From: Mesostigma viride
Lineage: Eukaryota > Streptophyta > Mesostigmatophyceae > Mesostigmatales > Mesostigmataceae
Assembly (NCBI GenBank): GCA_009746045.1
Contig: RPFO01000296.1
Coordinates: 2,639,677 to 2,703,676, forward strand
DNA length: 64,000 bases
Direction of reading: 5' to 3'
Positions 52,301-63,418 of this stretch are shown one piece after another. The notes under the pieces were generated by a model. The model was not told the DNA's origin. It was given only the letters and a program-made list of their open reading frames with translations, and did not search any database. The translations under genes and the position numbers were made by a program. Positions within the stretch are counted from its first letter, which is position 1; every line of letters starts with the position of its first letter.

Positions 52301-55300
52301 GCCGTTTTGTTGTCCGCGTGTTCGAGTCGTTCAGGATGATGAAGATGAATGGTGATGGAAATGTGTACATAGCCGTGTGCATTGAAATTATGGCTGGCTT
52401 ACGTGTAGAGCGACTAGATGACCTAGACGGTGGGGCCGGAAACAGCATGCTTGATCAGGGCGTGTGTTTCGAGCCTAACTGGCCGGGAGTATCTAGTGGT
52501 GAGCACCATTGCTGCGATCGCTCTCCCACCATTTACGAGGAGATATCCGCAAATGGAAAACCACTATAATTATCATGAGTATGTAAGTGTATATATTCGC
52601 TTAGATGCTATTATTACTTCCAGTTTTACTAATGTATCATCATCAAATGTTACACCTCATGATTTTTCCCTTGATATCATTGCTGTTCATGCGGTTGAGG
52701 CTGTTATGCACGTGGCTCTTCATTGTGTTGCTTTTCCTGCTGTTTGATCTTGGCTGCAAGCGCTGGTCTCTTCCCGAGGTTTTGCGCATTGATTGTAGGC
52801 AGTTAGCTACCGGTGTAACATAAGTCTCAGGCTGCAGCGCCAGCTTACTGCTAATTGCCTTGAGCTACGCGAGGGCTGCTGCATGTAAGAGGGTCACCCG
52901 TCCGAATGGCTGCGATAATTTGGTGTTAGGTGTGCTGCCACCCCTGCGAGAGCCTAGTTGTCTGGCGAAGATCCTGCTTGCTTCCATTAGCCGGCCACAA
53001 CAAAGTATCATCTGGGCAAGTTGGGTAGGGTTCTGCCCGGTCCCGGTACCCCAGCTGATCAAGGGCACCCGTACCGATACCCGGTCCCGGTACATACCCC
53101 AGCTGATGAAGGGCACCCGTACCGATACCCGGTATTGTACCGGTACCAAGCCCAAGCGCAGAGAGCACCCAAGTCAGCCTGCTGAGAGCAGTTACGAATG
53201 CGAGCATCAGGCACGCCACTGGCAGCACAACAGCTTTTTCTTGATAGGTTGTTGGCTAGTACTAGAGCCTACCAACCTATAGTTGAACTGTGTTTTAGCA
53301 CAGTAAACTTGGCTACTCGGGCTACTCGGCACTCAGCACTCAGTCCGTAGTTTGACGTTCAGTGGTCGCCTGTGGGACCGCAGCAGCCGGAGCCTAGGGC
53401 TGGGTACTGGTACTGCCGGGGTACGGGGTGTGACCGGATATCCGAGATGGCCCAGGTAACCGGCATGTACGGGTATACCCTGGTTATGAAGCCCTACCTG
53501 GTACCGATATCCTTACTAACGATACCGGGTACCGGTACCGGGCTCTTTCGGTAGTACTGGGTACCGGGAAGAACATTAAAGCTGGGAGGGGTCAGCGCGG
53601 TGCTTGTGATCGCTGCACTGGACCATTGCTGGTTCTCCGGCTGTTTCACATGTGCAGTCTCAGCAATTGCGGCGATTTTCGAGTTGTATTCTGTATTCTG
53701 CACTTGAGCTGTCTTGTGTTGCAACTGATTATAAAATCTGTGTGTTGAGATTTGACTTGTTTGGCATTGCCTCTGCTCCTGTCTGTGACCGTTTGTTTCT
53801 CCCGGACGTCAGCTTGTCAAGATACTCAAGCTGGCTATTTATCTAAGGACCAAGGCTGCTCTTACCCGTTTACTATTTGCGTCACTGGTTCCGCAAGTGA
53901 TGGATCTGGTGATACCGGCAACGACTGCGCATGTGCGTGCGGGCTGTCAAATGTGGATACACTATTTTGGATGTCCATTTTTGAGTAGCATTCCTTTTTA
54001 GTAAACAGGCTTTTATGGTACAGGTTCCGTCATGCACGTGCGGACTCTGATAGATACCGGTTGGTGCCAGAAATGAAGGTGGCTTCTGGTTTAATTGACG
54101 TTTTTCTGTTTCTACAGACAGTCACTCAGTGCCTGCAAGCACTTGTTTCTTGACGTGATCAGTTTAGTGTGTAGGGAGGTTGCAAATGGTGGAGCAGCAG
54201 TCACAGGCTGCAGTGCCATGCATCTTACCGCTTTGCCTTGAACCAGTAGGGCAGGTGCTGCAAGTGAGGGGGTGGTCCCAACCGCTGCAATTTGTGTTCG
54301 GTGTTTTGCCACTCATGTTCTGCCTGGTTGTCGGCCATGAGCCGCTAGATCTGTTAGCCACAAAACGTCAACTGGTAAGCTGCATGGGTGGGGTTGGTGG
54401 GGTGCTTGTGATAGCTGCACTGCAGTGGACCATTGCAGAGAAACGACCATTGGTACGGGCTGTCATCCTGTCACTCTCAACGATCCCACCGTTCATCACT
54501 GATGAAGGCCGCAACAGAAAATCTCACCTTGAAGGTGTCTTATGGTTTCTGCGCTTGAGCTGTCCTCGGTTGCAACTTATTATTAAATCTGTGTATGTTG
54601 AGATTAGCCATGTTTGGAATTGCCTCTGCTCTTGCTTGTGACCGTCGGTTTCTCCCTGACGCCAGATTGTATCGACGACAGAGTGGGTGGACAATTGGAC
54701 ACCGGCTGCTATGAGGACGAGCCAGTGTGCTCCACTGGTGCTGCAAGTACTGGAGGATTTGCTGGAGCGCTTTCCTGCGCATGTGCGTGTGGGCTGTCAA
54801 ATGTGGATACTCTATTTTGGATTTTCCTTTAAGTAGCATTCTTTTTTTAGTAAACCGGCTTTTATGGTACAGGTTCCGTCATGCACATGCTGACTCGATC
54901 TGATAGATACCAATTGATGCCAGAAAACAAGGTGGCTTCTGGTCTCACGTTTTTCGTTTTCTGCTGTCACTGCCTGCAAGCGTTTGTTTCCTAATGTGGT
55001 CAGTTTAGCATGTAGGGAAGTCACAAATGGTGGAGCAGCACTTTCAGCAGTCACAGGCTGCAGCTTACCGCTTGGCCTTGAACCTGGAGGGCTGCAAGTG
55101 AGGGGGTGGTCCCAACCAGTGCGATTTGTGTTAGGTGTTCTGCCACCAATGTTCTTCCTGGTTGTCGGCCATGAGCCGGCTTGCCTAGAGCTGTTAGCCA
55201 CAAAAGGTCAGCTGGTAAGCTGGGTGGGGTAACTTGGCGGGGTGCTTTTGATCGGTATCGTGTCGCGCCGGCCAATGATCCATTAGGGAAACTTGAATTT

Positions 55301-58300
55301 TTCCATTCACCAATATCCCCTAAATGGTCTGGCTGCCGATTTTCCGCCTAAAAATGTATGGCTGCGTGCTGCACTGGACCACTGGAGAGGAAGGACCGTT
55401 GGTGGCGGATGTTGTGCAGTCTTCAACGATCATGGCGGTTATCAAGTTGTGTTTTAATCTCTGCTCTTGAGCTGTCTTTGGTTGCTGGTCTTACTATAAC
55501 ACCTGCGTATTGATATTTGACGTGTTTGGCGTTGCTTCTGCTCGATCGTGTATGTGCTCGTTCGTTTCTTCCTGACGTCAGTTTGTATCGACTCTGCAGC
55601 TGGTGGCAATCAGGACACCGGCTGCGGCGCTGGTTCCCCAGTGTGCTCCACTGGTGCCGCGAGTACTGGAGGATTTTCTGCTGGAACCTCCTGCAGAGGT
55701 GCGTGGGGGCTGTCAAATCTGGAGAACAATACTATTTCGGATTTCCCTTTTTTGGTAGCATTCTCTTTTAGTTGAACAGGCTTTCATGGTACAGGTTCCG
55801 TTACGCACGTGCTGACTCTGATACATACCGATTGATGCCAGAAATCAAGGTGGCTTCTGTTTTGACTTTTTTCTTTTCCTGCTGTAAATGCGTGAAATGG
55901 TTTGTTTGTTACTGTTATCATTTCAGCATGTAGGGAGGCTTCAAACGGTGGAACAGAAGCCACAACAGGCTGCAGTGCCATGCAGCTTACCGCTTTGCCT
56001 TGAACGTGGAGGTGCTGCAAGTGAGGGTGTGGTCCCAACCGCTGTGATTTCTGTCAGGTGACAGTTCTGCCACCCATGTTGTGCTGGGTTGTCGGCGGTG
56101 AGCCGGCTCCCCTCTGTTAGCCACAAAACTGGTCAGCTGAGAGGGGTTGGCGGGGTGGTTGACTGACTGCTGCACTGCACTGGACTACTGGAGAGGAAGG
56201 ACGGGTGGTACCGGATGTTGTGCAGTCTTCAACTTCAGTATCATGGTGCTTATTACATGATGGGGGGTGCTTATAACAAGAAATTTTACACAACTCCGAA
56301 TTCGAGTAGATCTGGCAAAAACAAGCAGGTAATTTGCCAAGTGGTTGTGACCCTAGGTGGTCTCAAAGTTACAGAGCATAAACAACCGTTGACTGAAAGG
56401 GTAGGGAGGTAGGGCGCTGGGTCGATATGGGTTTTTGCAACAAAACACCTGGTTTTTCTGCTAACTCCCTGTATAGACAGAAGTTTGAGACGGGTGATGG
56501 ACAAACTGATAGCACTTGACGAGCTGAACCGAAATCTGCAGTACATAAACAGTTTGGCAGGTACCTTAGAGGGGGGGCTGTTCCGTTCAGGATAGGGCTG
56601 CCCCTGGGCACGGTAGGATGTTGCCGTCTGCCACCACTAAAAGGCTTTGGCCTCCTAGCGCTGCGCCGTGCCAGTATCGTGTTGCGCCGGCCAATGATCC
56701 ATTACAGATGATGTAGGGAAAATTGAATTTTTCCATTCACCAATATCCCCTAAATGGTCTGGCTTCCGATTTTCCGCCTAAAAATGTATGGCCGCGTGCT
56801 GCGCTGGACCACTGGAGAGGAATGACCGTTGGTGCCGGATGTTGTGCAGTCTTCAACGATCATGGCGGTTATCAAGTTGTGTTTTAATCTCTGCTCTTGA
56901 GCTGTCTTTGGTTGCTAGTCTTACTATAACACCTTCGTATTGATATTTGACGTGTTTGGCGTTGCTTCTGCTCGATCGTGTATGTGCCCGTTCGTTTCTT
57001 CCTGATGTCAGTTTGTATCGACTCTGCAGCTGGTGGCAATCAGGACACCGGCTGCGACGCTGGTTCCCCAGTGTGCTCCACTGGTGCCGCGAGTACTGGA
57101 GGATTTTCTGCTGGGACCTCCTGCGGAGGTGCGTGGGGGCTGTCAAATCTGGGCATGCTCTTATAACATAATTCAAAATGCACATTCTACTAAAAATGAA
57201 AACGCGCGTCTTGACCCCCCTGACTTTGATGGCAGTTCTACATGGCCTACCCTGCATATATGTAAGGTTGTCGGTGGCGCTGACTCGGGCCATGGCTGAC
57301 ATCATGCTCCGCCGTACGCGGGCTGATTTTGCGGTGCAGCAGGGCTAGTAGGTTCCTCCCGTTAGGCGTTTCCATTGGTCTTATCGTAGTATAGAGCTTT
57401 GACATGGCTCTGTATATAGGTTTATAGCTGGGCGTTTGCTTTGGTTTGAGTGATTTCACTCTGCTGTAAGTAATTATATTTTTAATATATATGTAAGGTT
57501 GTGATATACCAACCCAAAGGGCAACTCATGGGCATGCTTGGCCGCCAAGGACAGCCATTGGATATGGGTGGGTTGGATGGCATCTGGTTTGCAAAATTGT
57601 CAAGTTACAGCCGATGCATCGGGAACCAAGTAGGGCGCTGGGACGATATGGGTTTTTGCAACAAAACACCTGGTTTTTCTGCTAACTCCCTGTATAGACA
57701 GAAGTTTGAGACGGGTGATGGACAAACTGATAGCACTTGACGAGCTGAACCGAAATCTGCAGTACATAAACAGTTTGGCAGGTACCTTAGAGGGGGGGCT
57801 GTTCCGTTCAGGATAGGGCTGCCCCTGGGCACGGTAGGATGTTGCCGTCTGCCACCACTAAAAGGCTTTGGCCTCCTAGCGCTGCGCCGTGCCGGTATCG
57901 TGTTGCGCCGGCCAATGATCCATTACAGATGATGTAGGGAAAACTGAATTTTTCCATTCACCAATATCCCCTAAATGGTCTGGCTTCCGATTTTCCGCCT
58001 AAAAATGTATGGCCGCGTGCTGCACTGGACCACTGGAGAGGAATGACCGTTGGTGCCGGATGTTGTGCAGTCTTCAACGATCATGGCGGTTGTCAAGTTG
58101 TGTTTTAATCTCTGCTCTTGAGCTGTCTTTGGTTGCTAGTCTTACTATAACACCTGCGTATTGATATTTGACGTGTTTGGCGTTGCTTCTGCTCGATCGT
58201 GTATGTGCCCGTTCGTTTCTTCCTGACGTCAGTTTGTATCGACTCTGCAGCTGGTGGCAATCAGGACACCGGCTGCGACGCTGGTTCCCCAGTGTGCTCC

Positions 58301-61300
58301 ACTGGTGCCGCGAGTACTGGAGGATTTTCTGCTGGGACCTCCTGCGGAGGTGCGTGGGGGCTGTCAAATCTGGACTTGCTGTTTTGGTTTTTCCTTTTTT
58401 GGTAGCATTCTCTTTTAGCTGAACACGGGTTGTCGGCCATGAGTTGCAACAAAACACCTTGTTTTTCTGCTAACTCCCTGTATAGACAGAAGTTTGAGAC
58501 GGGTGATGGACAAACTGATAGCACTTGACGAGCTGAACCGAAATCTGCAGTACATAAACAGTTTGGCAGGTACCTTAGAGGGGGGGGCTGTTCCGTTCAG
58601 GATAGGGCTGCCCCTGGGCACGGTAGGATGTTGCCGTCTGCCACCACTAAAAGGCTTTGGCCTCCTAGCGCTGCGCCGTGCCGGTATCGTGTTGCGCCGG
58701 CCAATGATCCATTACAGATGATGTAGGGAAAATTGAATTTTTCCATTCACCAATATCCCCTAAATGGTCTGGCTTCCGATTTTCCGCCTAAAAATGTATG
58801 GCCGCGTGCTGCACTGGACCACTGGAGAGGAAGGACCGTTGGTGCCGGATGTTGTGCAGTCTTCAACGATCATGGCGGTTATCAAGTTGTGTTTTAATCT
58901 CTGCTCTTGAGCTGTCTTTGGTTGCTAGTCTTACTTTAACACCTGCGTATTGATATTTGACGTGTTTGGCGTTGCTTCTGCTCGATCGTGTATGTGCCCG
59001 TTCGTTTCTTCCTGACGTCAGTTTGTATCGACTCTGCAGCTGGTGGCAATCAGGACACCGGCTGCGACGCTGGTTCCCCAGTGTGCTCCACTGGTGCCGC
59101 GAGTACTGGAGGATTTTCTGCTGGGACCTCCTGCGAAAGTGCGTGGGGGCTGTCAAATCTGGACATGCTGTTTTGGTTTTTCCTGTTTTTGGTAGCATTC
59201 TCTTTTAGCTGAACACGGGTTGTCGGCCATGAGCCGGCTTGCCTCTGTTAGCCACAAAGCGTCAGCTGGTAAGCTAAGAGGGGTCGGCTGGGTGGTTGTG
59301 ATGCTGCACTGCAGTCTCAGCCACGGGACAGGAAGGACTGTTGTTGCCGGATGTCGAGCAGTCTTCAACTATCAGGGCGGTTATCAAGTTGTATTTTGAT
59401 CTCTGCAGTTGAGCTGTCTTTGGTCGCTTCTCGTTATAACATCTGTGGATAATTGTGATTGGGCATGTTTGACATTGCTTCTGATCGTGTGTGTGCTGGT
59501 TTGTTTCTTCTTGACGTCAGTTTGTATCGACTCTGCAGCTGGTGGCAATCAGGACACCGGCTGCGACGCTGGTTCCCCAGTGTGCTCCACTGGTGCCGCG
59601 AGTACTGGAGGATTTTCTGCTGGGACCTCCTGCGAAGGTGCGTGGGGGCTGTCAAATCTGGGCATGATCTAATAACATAATTCAAAATGCACATTCTACC
59701 AAAAATGAAAACGCGCGTCTTGACCCCCCTGACTTTGACGGCAGTTATACATGGCCTACCCTGCATATATGTAAGGTTGTGATATACCAACCCAAAGGGC
59801 AACTCATGGGCATGCTTGGCCGCCAAGGACAGCCATTGGATATGGGTGGTTGGATGGCATCTGGTTTGCAAAATTGTGAAGTTACAGCCGATGCATCGGG
59901 AACCAAGTAGGGCGCTGGGACGATATGGGTTTTTGCAACAAAACACCTGGTTTTTCTGCTAACTCCCTGTATAGACAGAAGTTTGAGACGGGTGATGGAC
60001 AAACTGATAGCACTTGACGAGCTGAACCGAAATCTGTAGTACATAAACAGTTTGGCAGGTACCTTAGAGGGGGGGGCTGTTCCGTTCAGGATAGGGCTGC
60101 CCCTGGGCACGGTAGGATGTTGCCGTCTGCCACCACTAAAAGGCTTTGGCCTCCTAGCGCTGCGCCGTGCCGGTATCGTGTTGCGCCGGCCAATGATCCA
60201 TTACAGATGATGTAGGGAAAACTGAATTTTTCCATTCACCAATATCCCCTAAATGGTCTGGCTTCCGATTTTCCGCCTAAAAATGTATGGCCGCGTGCTG
60301 CACTGGACCACTGGAGAGGAAGGACCGTTGGTGCCGGATGTTGTGCAGTCTTCAACGATCATGGCGGTTGTCAAGTTGTGTTTTAATCTCTGCTCTTGAG
60401 CTGTCTTTGGTTGCTAGTCTTACTATTAACACCTGCGTATTGATATTTGACGTGTTTGGCGTTGCTTCTGCTCGATCGTGTATGTGCCGGTTTGTTTCTT
60501 CCTGACGTCAGTTTGTATCGACTCTGCAGCTGGGGGCAATCAGGACACCGGCTGCGACGCTGGTTCCCCAGTGTGCTCCACTGGTGCTGCAAGTACTGGA
60601 GGATTTTCTGCTGGGACCTCCTGCGAAAGTGCGTGGGGGCTGTCAAATCTGGACATGCTGTTTTGGATTTCCCTTTTTTGGTAGCATTCTCTTTTAGCTG
60701 AACACGGGTTGTCGGCCATGAGCCGGCTTGCCTCTGTTAGCCACAAAGCGTCAGCTGGTAAGCTAAGGGGGGTTGGCGGGGTGGTTGTGATTGCTGCACT
60801 GCAGTCTCAGCCACTGGACAGGAAGGACTGTTGGTGCCGGATGTCGAGCAGTCTTTAACTATCAGGGCGGTTATCAAGTTGTGTTTTAATCTCTGCTCTT
60901 GAGCTGTCTTTGGTCGCTTCTCGTTATAACATCTGTGGATTGTGATTGGGCATGTTTGACATTGCTTCTGATCGTGTGTGTGCCGGTTTGTTTCTTCCTG
61001 ACGTCAGTTTGTATCGACTCTGCAGCTGGCGGCAATCAGGACACCGGCTGCGACGCTGGTTCCCCAGTGTGCTCCACTGGTGCTGCAAGTACTGGAGGAT
61101 TTTCTGCTGGGACCTCCTGCGGAGGTGCGTGGGGGCTGTCAAATCTGGGCATGCTGTTTTGGATTTCCCTTTTTTGGTAGCATTCTCTTTTAGCTGAACA
61201 CGGGTTGTCGGCCATGAGCCGGCTTGCCTCTGTTAGCCACAAAGCGTCAGCTGGTAAGCTAAGGGGGGTTGGCGGGTTGGTTGTGATTGCTGCACTGCAG

Positions 61301-63418
61301 TCTCAGCCACTGGACAGGAAGGACTGTTGGTGCCGGATGTCGAGCAGTCTTTAACTATCAGGGCGGTTATCAAGTTGTATTTTGATCTCTGCAGTTGAGC
61401 TGTCTTTGGTCGCTTCCTTGTTATAACATCTGTGGATAATTGTGATTGGGCATGTTTGACATTGCTTCTGATCGTGTGTGTGCCGGTTTGTTTCTTCCTG
61501 ACGTCAGTTTGTATCGACTCTGCAGCTGGCGGCAATCAGGACACCGGCTGCACCTCTGGTTCCCCAGTGTGCTCCACTGGTGCTGCAAGTACTGGAGGAT
61601 TTTCTGCTGGGACCTCCTGCGGAGGTGCGTGGGGGCTGTCAAATCTGGGCATGCTGTTTTGGATTTCCCTTTTTTGGTAGCATTCTCTTTTAGCTGAACA
61701 CGGGTTGTCGGCCATGAGCCGGCTTGCCTCTGTTAGCCACAAAGCGTCAGCTGGTAAGCTAAGGGGGGTTGGCGGGTTGGTTGTGATTGCTGCACTGCAG
61801 TCTCAGCCACTGGACAGGAAGGACTGTTGGTGCCGGATGTCGAGCAGTCTTTAACTATCAGGGCGGTTATCAAGTTGTATTTTGATCTCTGCAGTTGAGC
61901 TGTCTTTGGTCGCTTCCTTGTTATAACATCTGTGGATAATTGTGATTGGGCATGTTTGACATTGCTTCTGATCGTGTGTGTGCCGGTTTGTTTCTTCCTG
62001 ACGTCAGTTTGTATCGACTCTGCAGCTGGCGGCAATCAGGACACCGGCTGCACCTCTGGTTCCCCAGTGTGCTCCACTGGTGCTGCAAGTACTGGAGGAT
62101 TTTCTGCTGGGACCTCCTGCGGAGGTGCGTGGGGGCTGTCAAATCTGGGCATGCTGTTTTGGATTTCCCTTTTTTGGTAGCATTCTCTTCATAGCTGAGC
62201 ACGGGTTGTCGGCCATGAGCACTAGGTTTTCCCTGGTCTTGAGGCCGCCCTTATGTCTCCGTTGAGGGCTGTCCGAGCGTTTGGGATGCGATTGTAGCAG
62301 TATAATGTTGGCCGAGTTTCTTTAGATGTGTTCGGGGACACCCTCTTTTGTCTGTATTATTATATCCCCGCATTGAGCTGTTGTTGTTGGCGCTATCTGA
62401 GGCTGAATCGGGTCACGTGAACGCTCAATGGTCAGGACTAGATAAGTCATGGCGGGGGCATGAGGCCTCTATGTTATCATGGCTCGAAAGATAATTATCA
62501 AGGCATCAGGCACGGTCACGCCCGGTGCACTGCTCTGTCTGCCCACATTTTTGGAGTAGTAGTGCCTTGAGTAGTGGTGCCCAGTAGGGTTGCCGCGTAG
62601 TCGTGGGCAGCAAGTCTAGTCTTTGTGTTGCCTGGGTACCAAGGTGCGGGTCCCGAGCAGATAACAGGCTACTGTATGGTGTGGGCAGGGTCCGACCTGT
62701 TTCATGTTTTTCTAGCGTGCCTCAACGGCAACCTGGGTGATGGATTAAGTCACGTGGCCGCATCAGGTGGGTATTGTATCAATATAGGAACCGTCAACGC
62801 CTAGTATGCGATGAGGGGGAGGGCGCCCAAGCGTGTCTCATTGCCTGGGGGGGAGGCCACAGATGCAAACCTGGAAACTGGGCTAGAGTGAACGTAGACT
62901 TGTTTTGTTTTCTCATTCTGCTGCCCCAGCAGGCAGCACGGCTCATGCAGTGACGAACCTGGTAACTGGATTGTGATGAACGTGGACATGTCTGCTTTTC
63001 CTTCCGTCTCCACAGTGTGCCTCGATGGTGGGCCTCGTAGCTGGACTCTTAGTGAACATGGGCATGTCTGCTTTTGTTCTGTCCCGCATAACACCTCAAC
63101 ACAACGAGCCTGGTAACTGGACTCTTAGGGATCATGGGCATGTCTTGTGTTGGTCAGTCTCCTCACCATGCCTAATTGATGAGCCCGGTATAACTGGAGT
63201 TTTGGGATCGTGTGCTTTTTTTGTTGCTGTTGCGTTCCATCCCGCAGAGTGCTTCAACGACCAATATGACTGGGCCGTGGACACGGGTTGCACCGAGTCT
63301 TCCCCCAGGTGCATCCAGTCGCAAACCATGCACACGATCTTCACTGACCTGCTCGACGACGGCGAGGCGAGCGGGCAGGGAGTGACCATTCCCATTGCCT
63401 CACATGCCCGATGCGTTG
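49371..63418 (+). CDS. Secreted Cys-repeat protein gene with a tandem exon array (3' end unresolved)
   Basis: Exon 1 (49371-49500) encodes MMRATASLRAS... and a signal-peptide-like NALFLMVCILLRGAVTAQ, ending in phase 1. Twelve later exons, all phase 1-1, are bounded by polypyrimidine-AG and GTGCGT or GTGAGC: 53813-53932, 54666-54782, 55582-55698, 57012-57128, 58233-58349, 59022-59138, 59521-59637, 60512-60628, 61008-61124, 61508-61624, 62008-62124, 63248-63418. Each module starts C-x12 or 13-C-x6-C; eleven continue x15-C, the last x32-C. A typical one is CIDSAAGGNQDTGCDAGSPV plus CSTGAASTGG. Modules 3-11 are nearly identical, 1, 2 and 12 diverged. The product is probably extracellular or at the cell surface with disulphide-bonded repeats. 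The link of exon 1 to the array rests on phase and signal peptide and needs a transcript. Further exons may exist. Confidence 0.65.
49826..50190. repeat. (GGGA)n array 1
   Basis: About 360 bp of GGGA units with GGAC variants toward the right end, in the first intron of the secreted-protein gene. G-rich on the coding strand. The Gly-Arg-Glu frames are repeat artefacts. Confidence 0.98.
50340..50455 (+). pseudogene. Remnant of an exon-array unit, exon lost to a microsatellite
   Basis: GGTCATCAAGTTGT...TTTGAGCTGTCTTCGG and ATGTCTGTGTATTGAGATT match the intron segment that precedes each array exon (for example 54545-54605 and 56865-56945). Where the splice acceptor and Cys exon should follow, the second GGGA array begins instead. 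Confidence 0.7.
50452..50722. repeat. (GGGA)n array 2
   Basis: About 260 bp of GGGA units with GCGA variants at the right end. It replaces the expected exon of the unit at 50340-50455. Same G-rich strand as array 1. Confidence 0.98.
51010..51136 (-). repeat. Dispersed repeat copy, longer form
   Basis: The reverse complement runs ATATCAAGGAGACAACC, through a variant middle, CCGGACCATGGTAGCTTG, GAGCCTGCCGTTAT and on through CCGCGTTTTCGAGTACTTCAG. The homology with 52236-52350 continues about 45 bp beyond the core seen in the other copies. Confidence 0.8.
51137..52235. other. No recognised gene
   Basis: Intronic sequence between two inverted copies of the dispersed repeat. It includes AT-rich stretches (51900-52030). 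No coding signal is supported. Confidence 0.5.
52236..52350 (+). repeat. Dispersed repeat copy, longer form
   Basis: It starts TTATCAAGGAGACAACCAGC and continues through CCGGACCATGGTAGCTCG to CCGCGTGTTCGAGTCGTTCAG. It is inverted relative to the copy at 51010-51136. One reading frame is open through it and beyond, but with no known domain. Confidence 0.8.
53034..53575. repeat. GGTACC-rich repeat region
   Basis: It holds two tandem copies of a unit of about 44 bp (CCCAGCTGATCAAGGGCACC plus CGTACCGATACCCGG) at 53047-53135, and a second cluster of GGTACCGG/CCGATATCC words at 53400-53575. Many are palindromes. It lies within the first intron. Confidence 0.75.
53580..62210 (+). repeat. Tandem array of exon-plus-intron units
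   Basis: Each unit has the same intron block (AGTCTTCAACGATCATGGCG, then GAGCTGTCTTTGGTTGC, a pyrimidine tract, TGACGTCAG), the Cys exon, then GTGCGTGGGGGCTGTCAAAT. Exon-to-exon spacings from module 3 onward are 1430, 1221, 789, 499, 991, 496, 500 and 500 bp. The longer units carry an extra block (CCATTCACCAATATCCCCTA and flanks). The two 500-bp units at about 61188-62187 look identical. Confidence 0.9.
62211..62850. other. Intron sequence, nothing recognised
   Basis: It lies between the last array exon and the final module. No exon or repeat is supported. Confidence 0.5.
62855..63205 (+). repeat. Degenerate repeats of about 80 bp in the last intron
   Basis: Four to five copies of a unit like GAGCCTGGTAACTGGACTCT plus TAGTGAACATGGGCATGTCT, several followed by a pyrimidine tract and AG (for example TCCGTCTCCACAG at 63004-63016). 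They resemble decayed splice acceptors. Confidence 0.6.
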
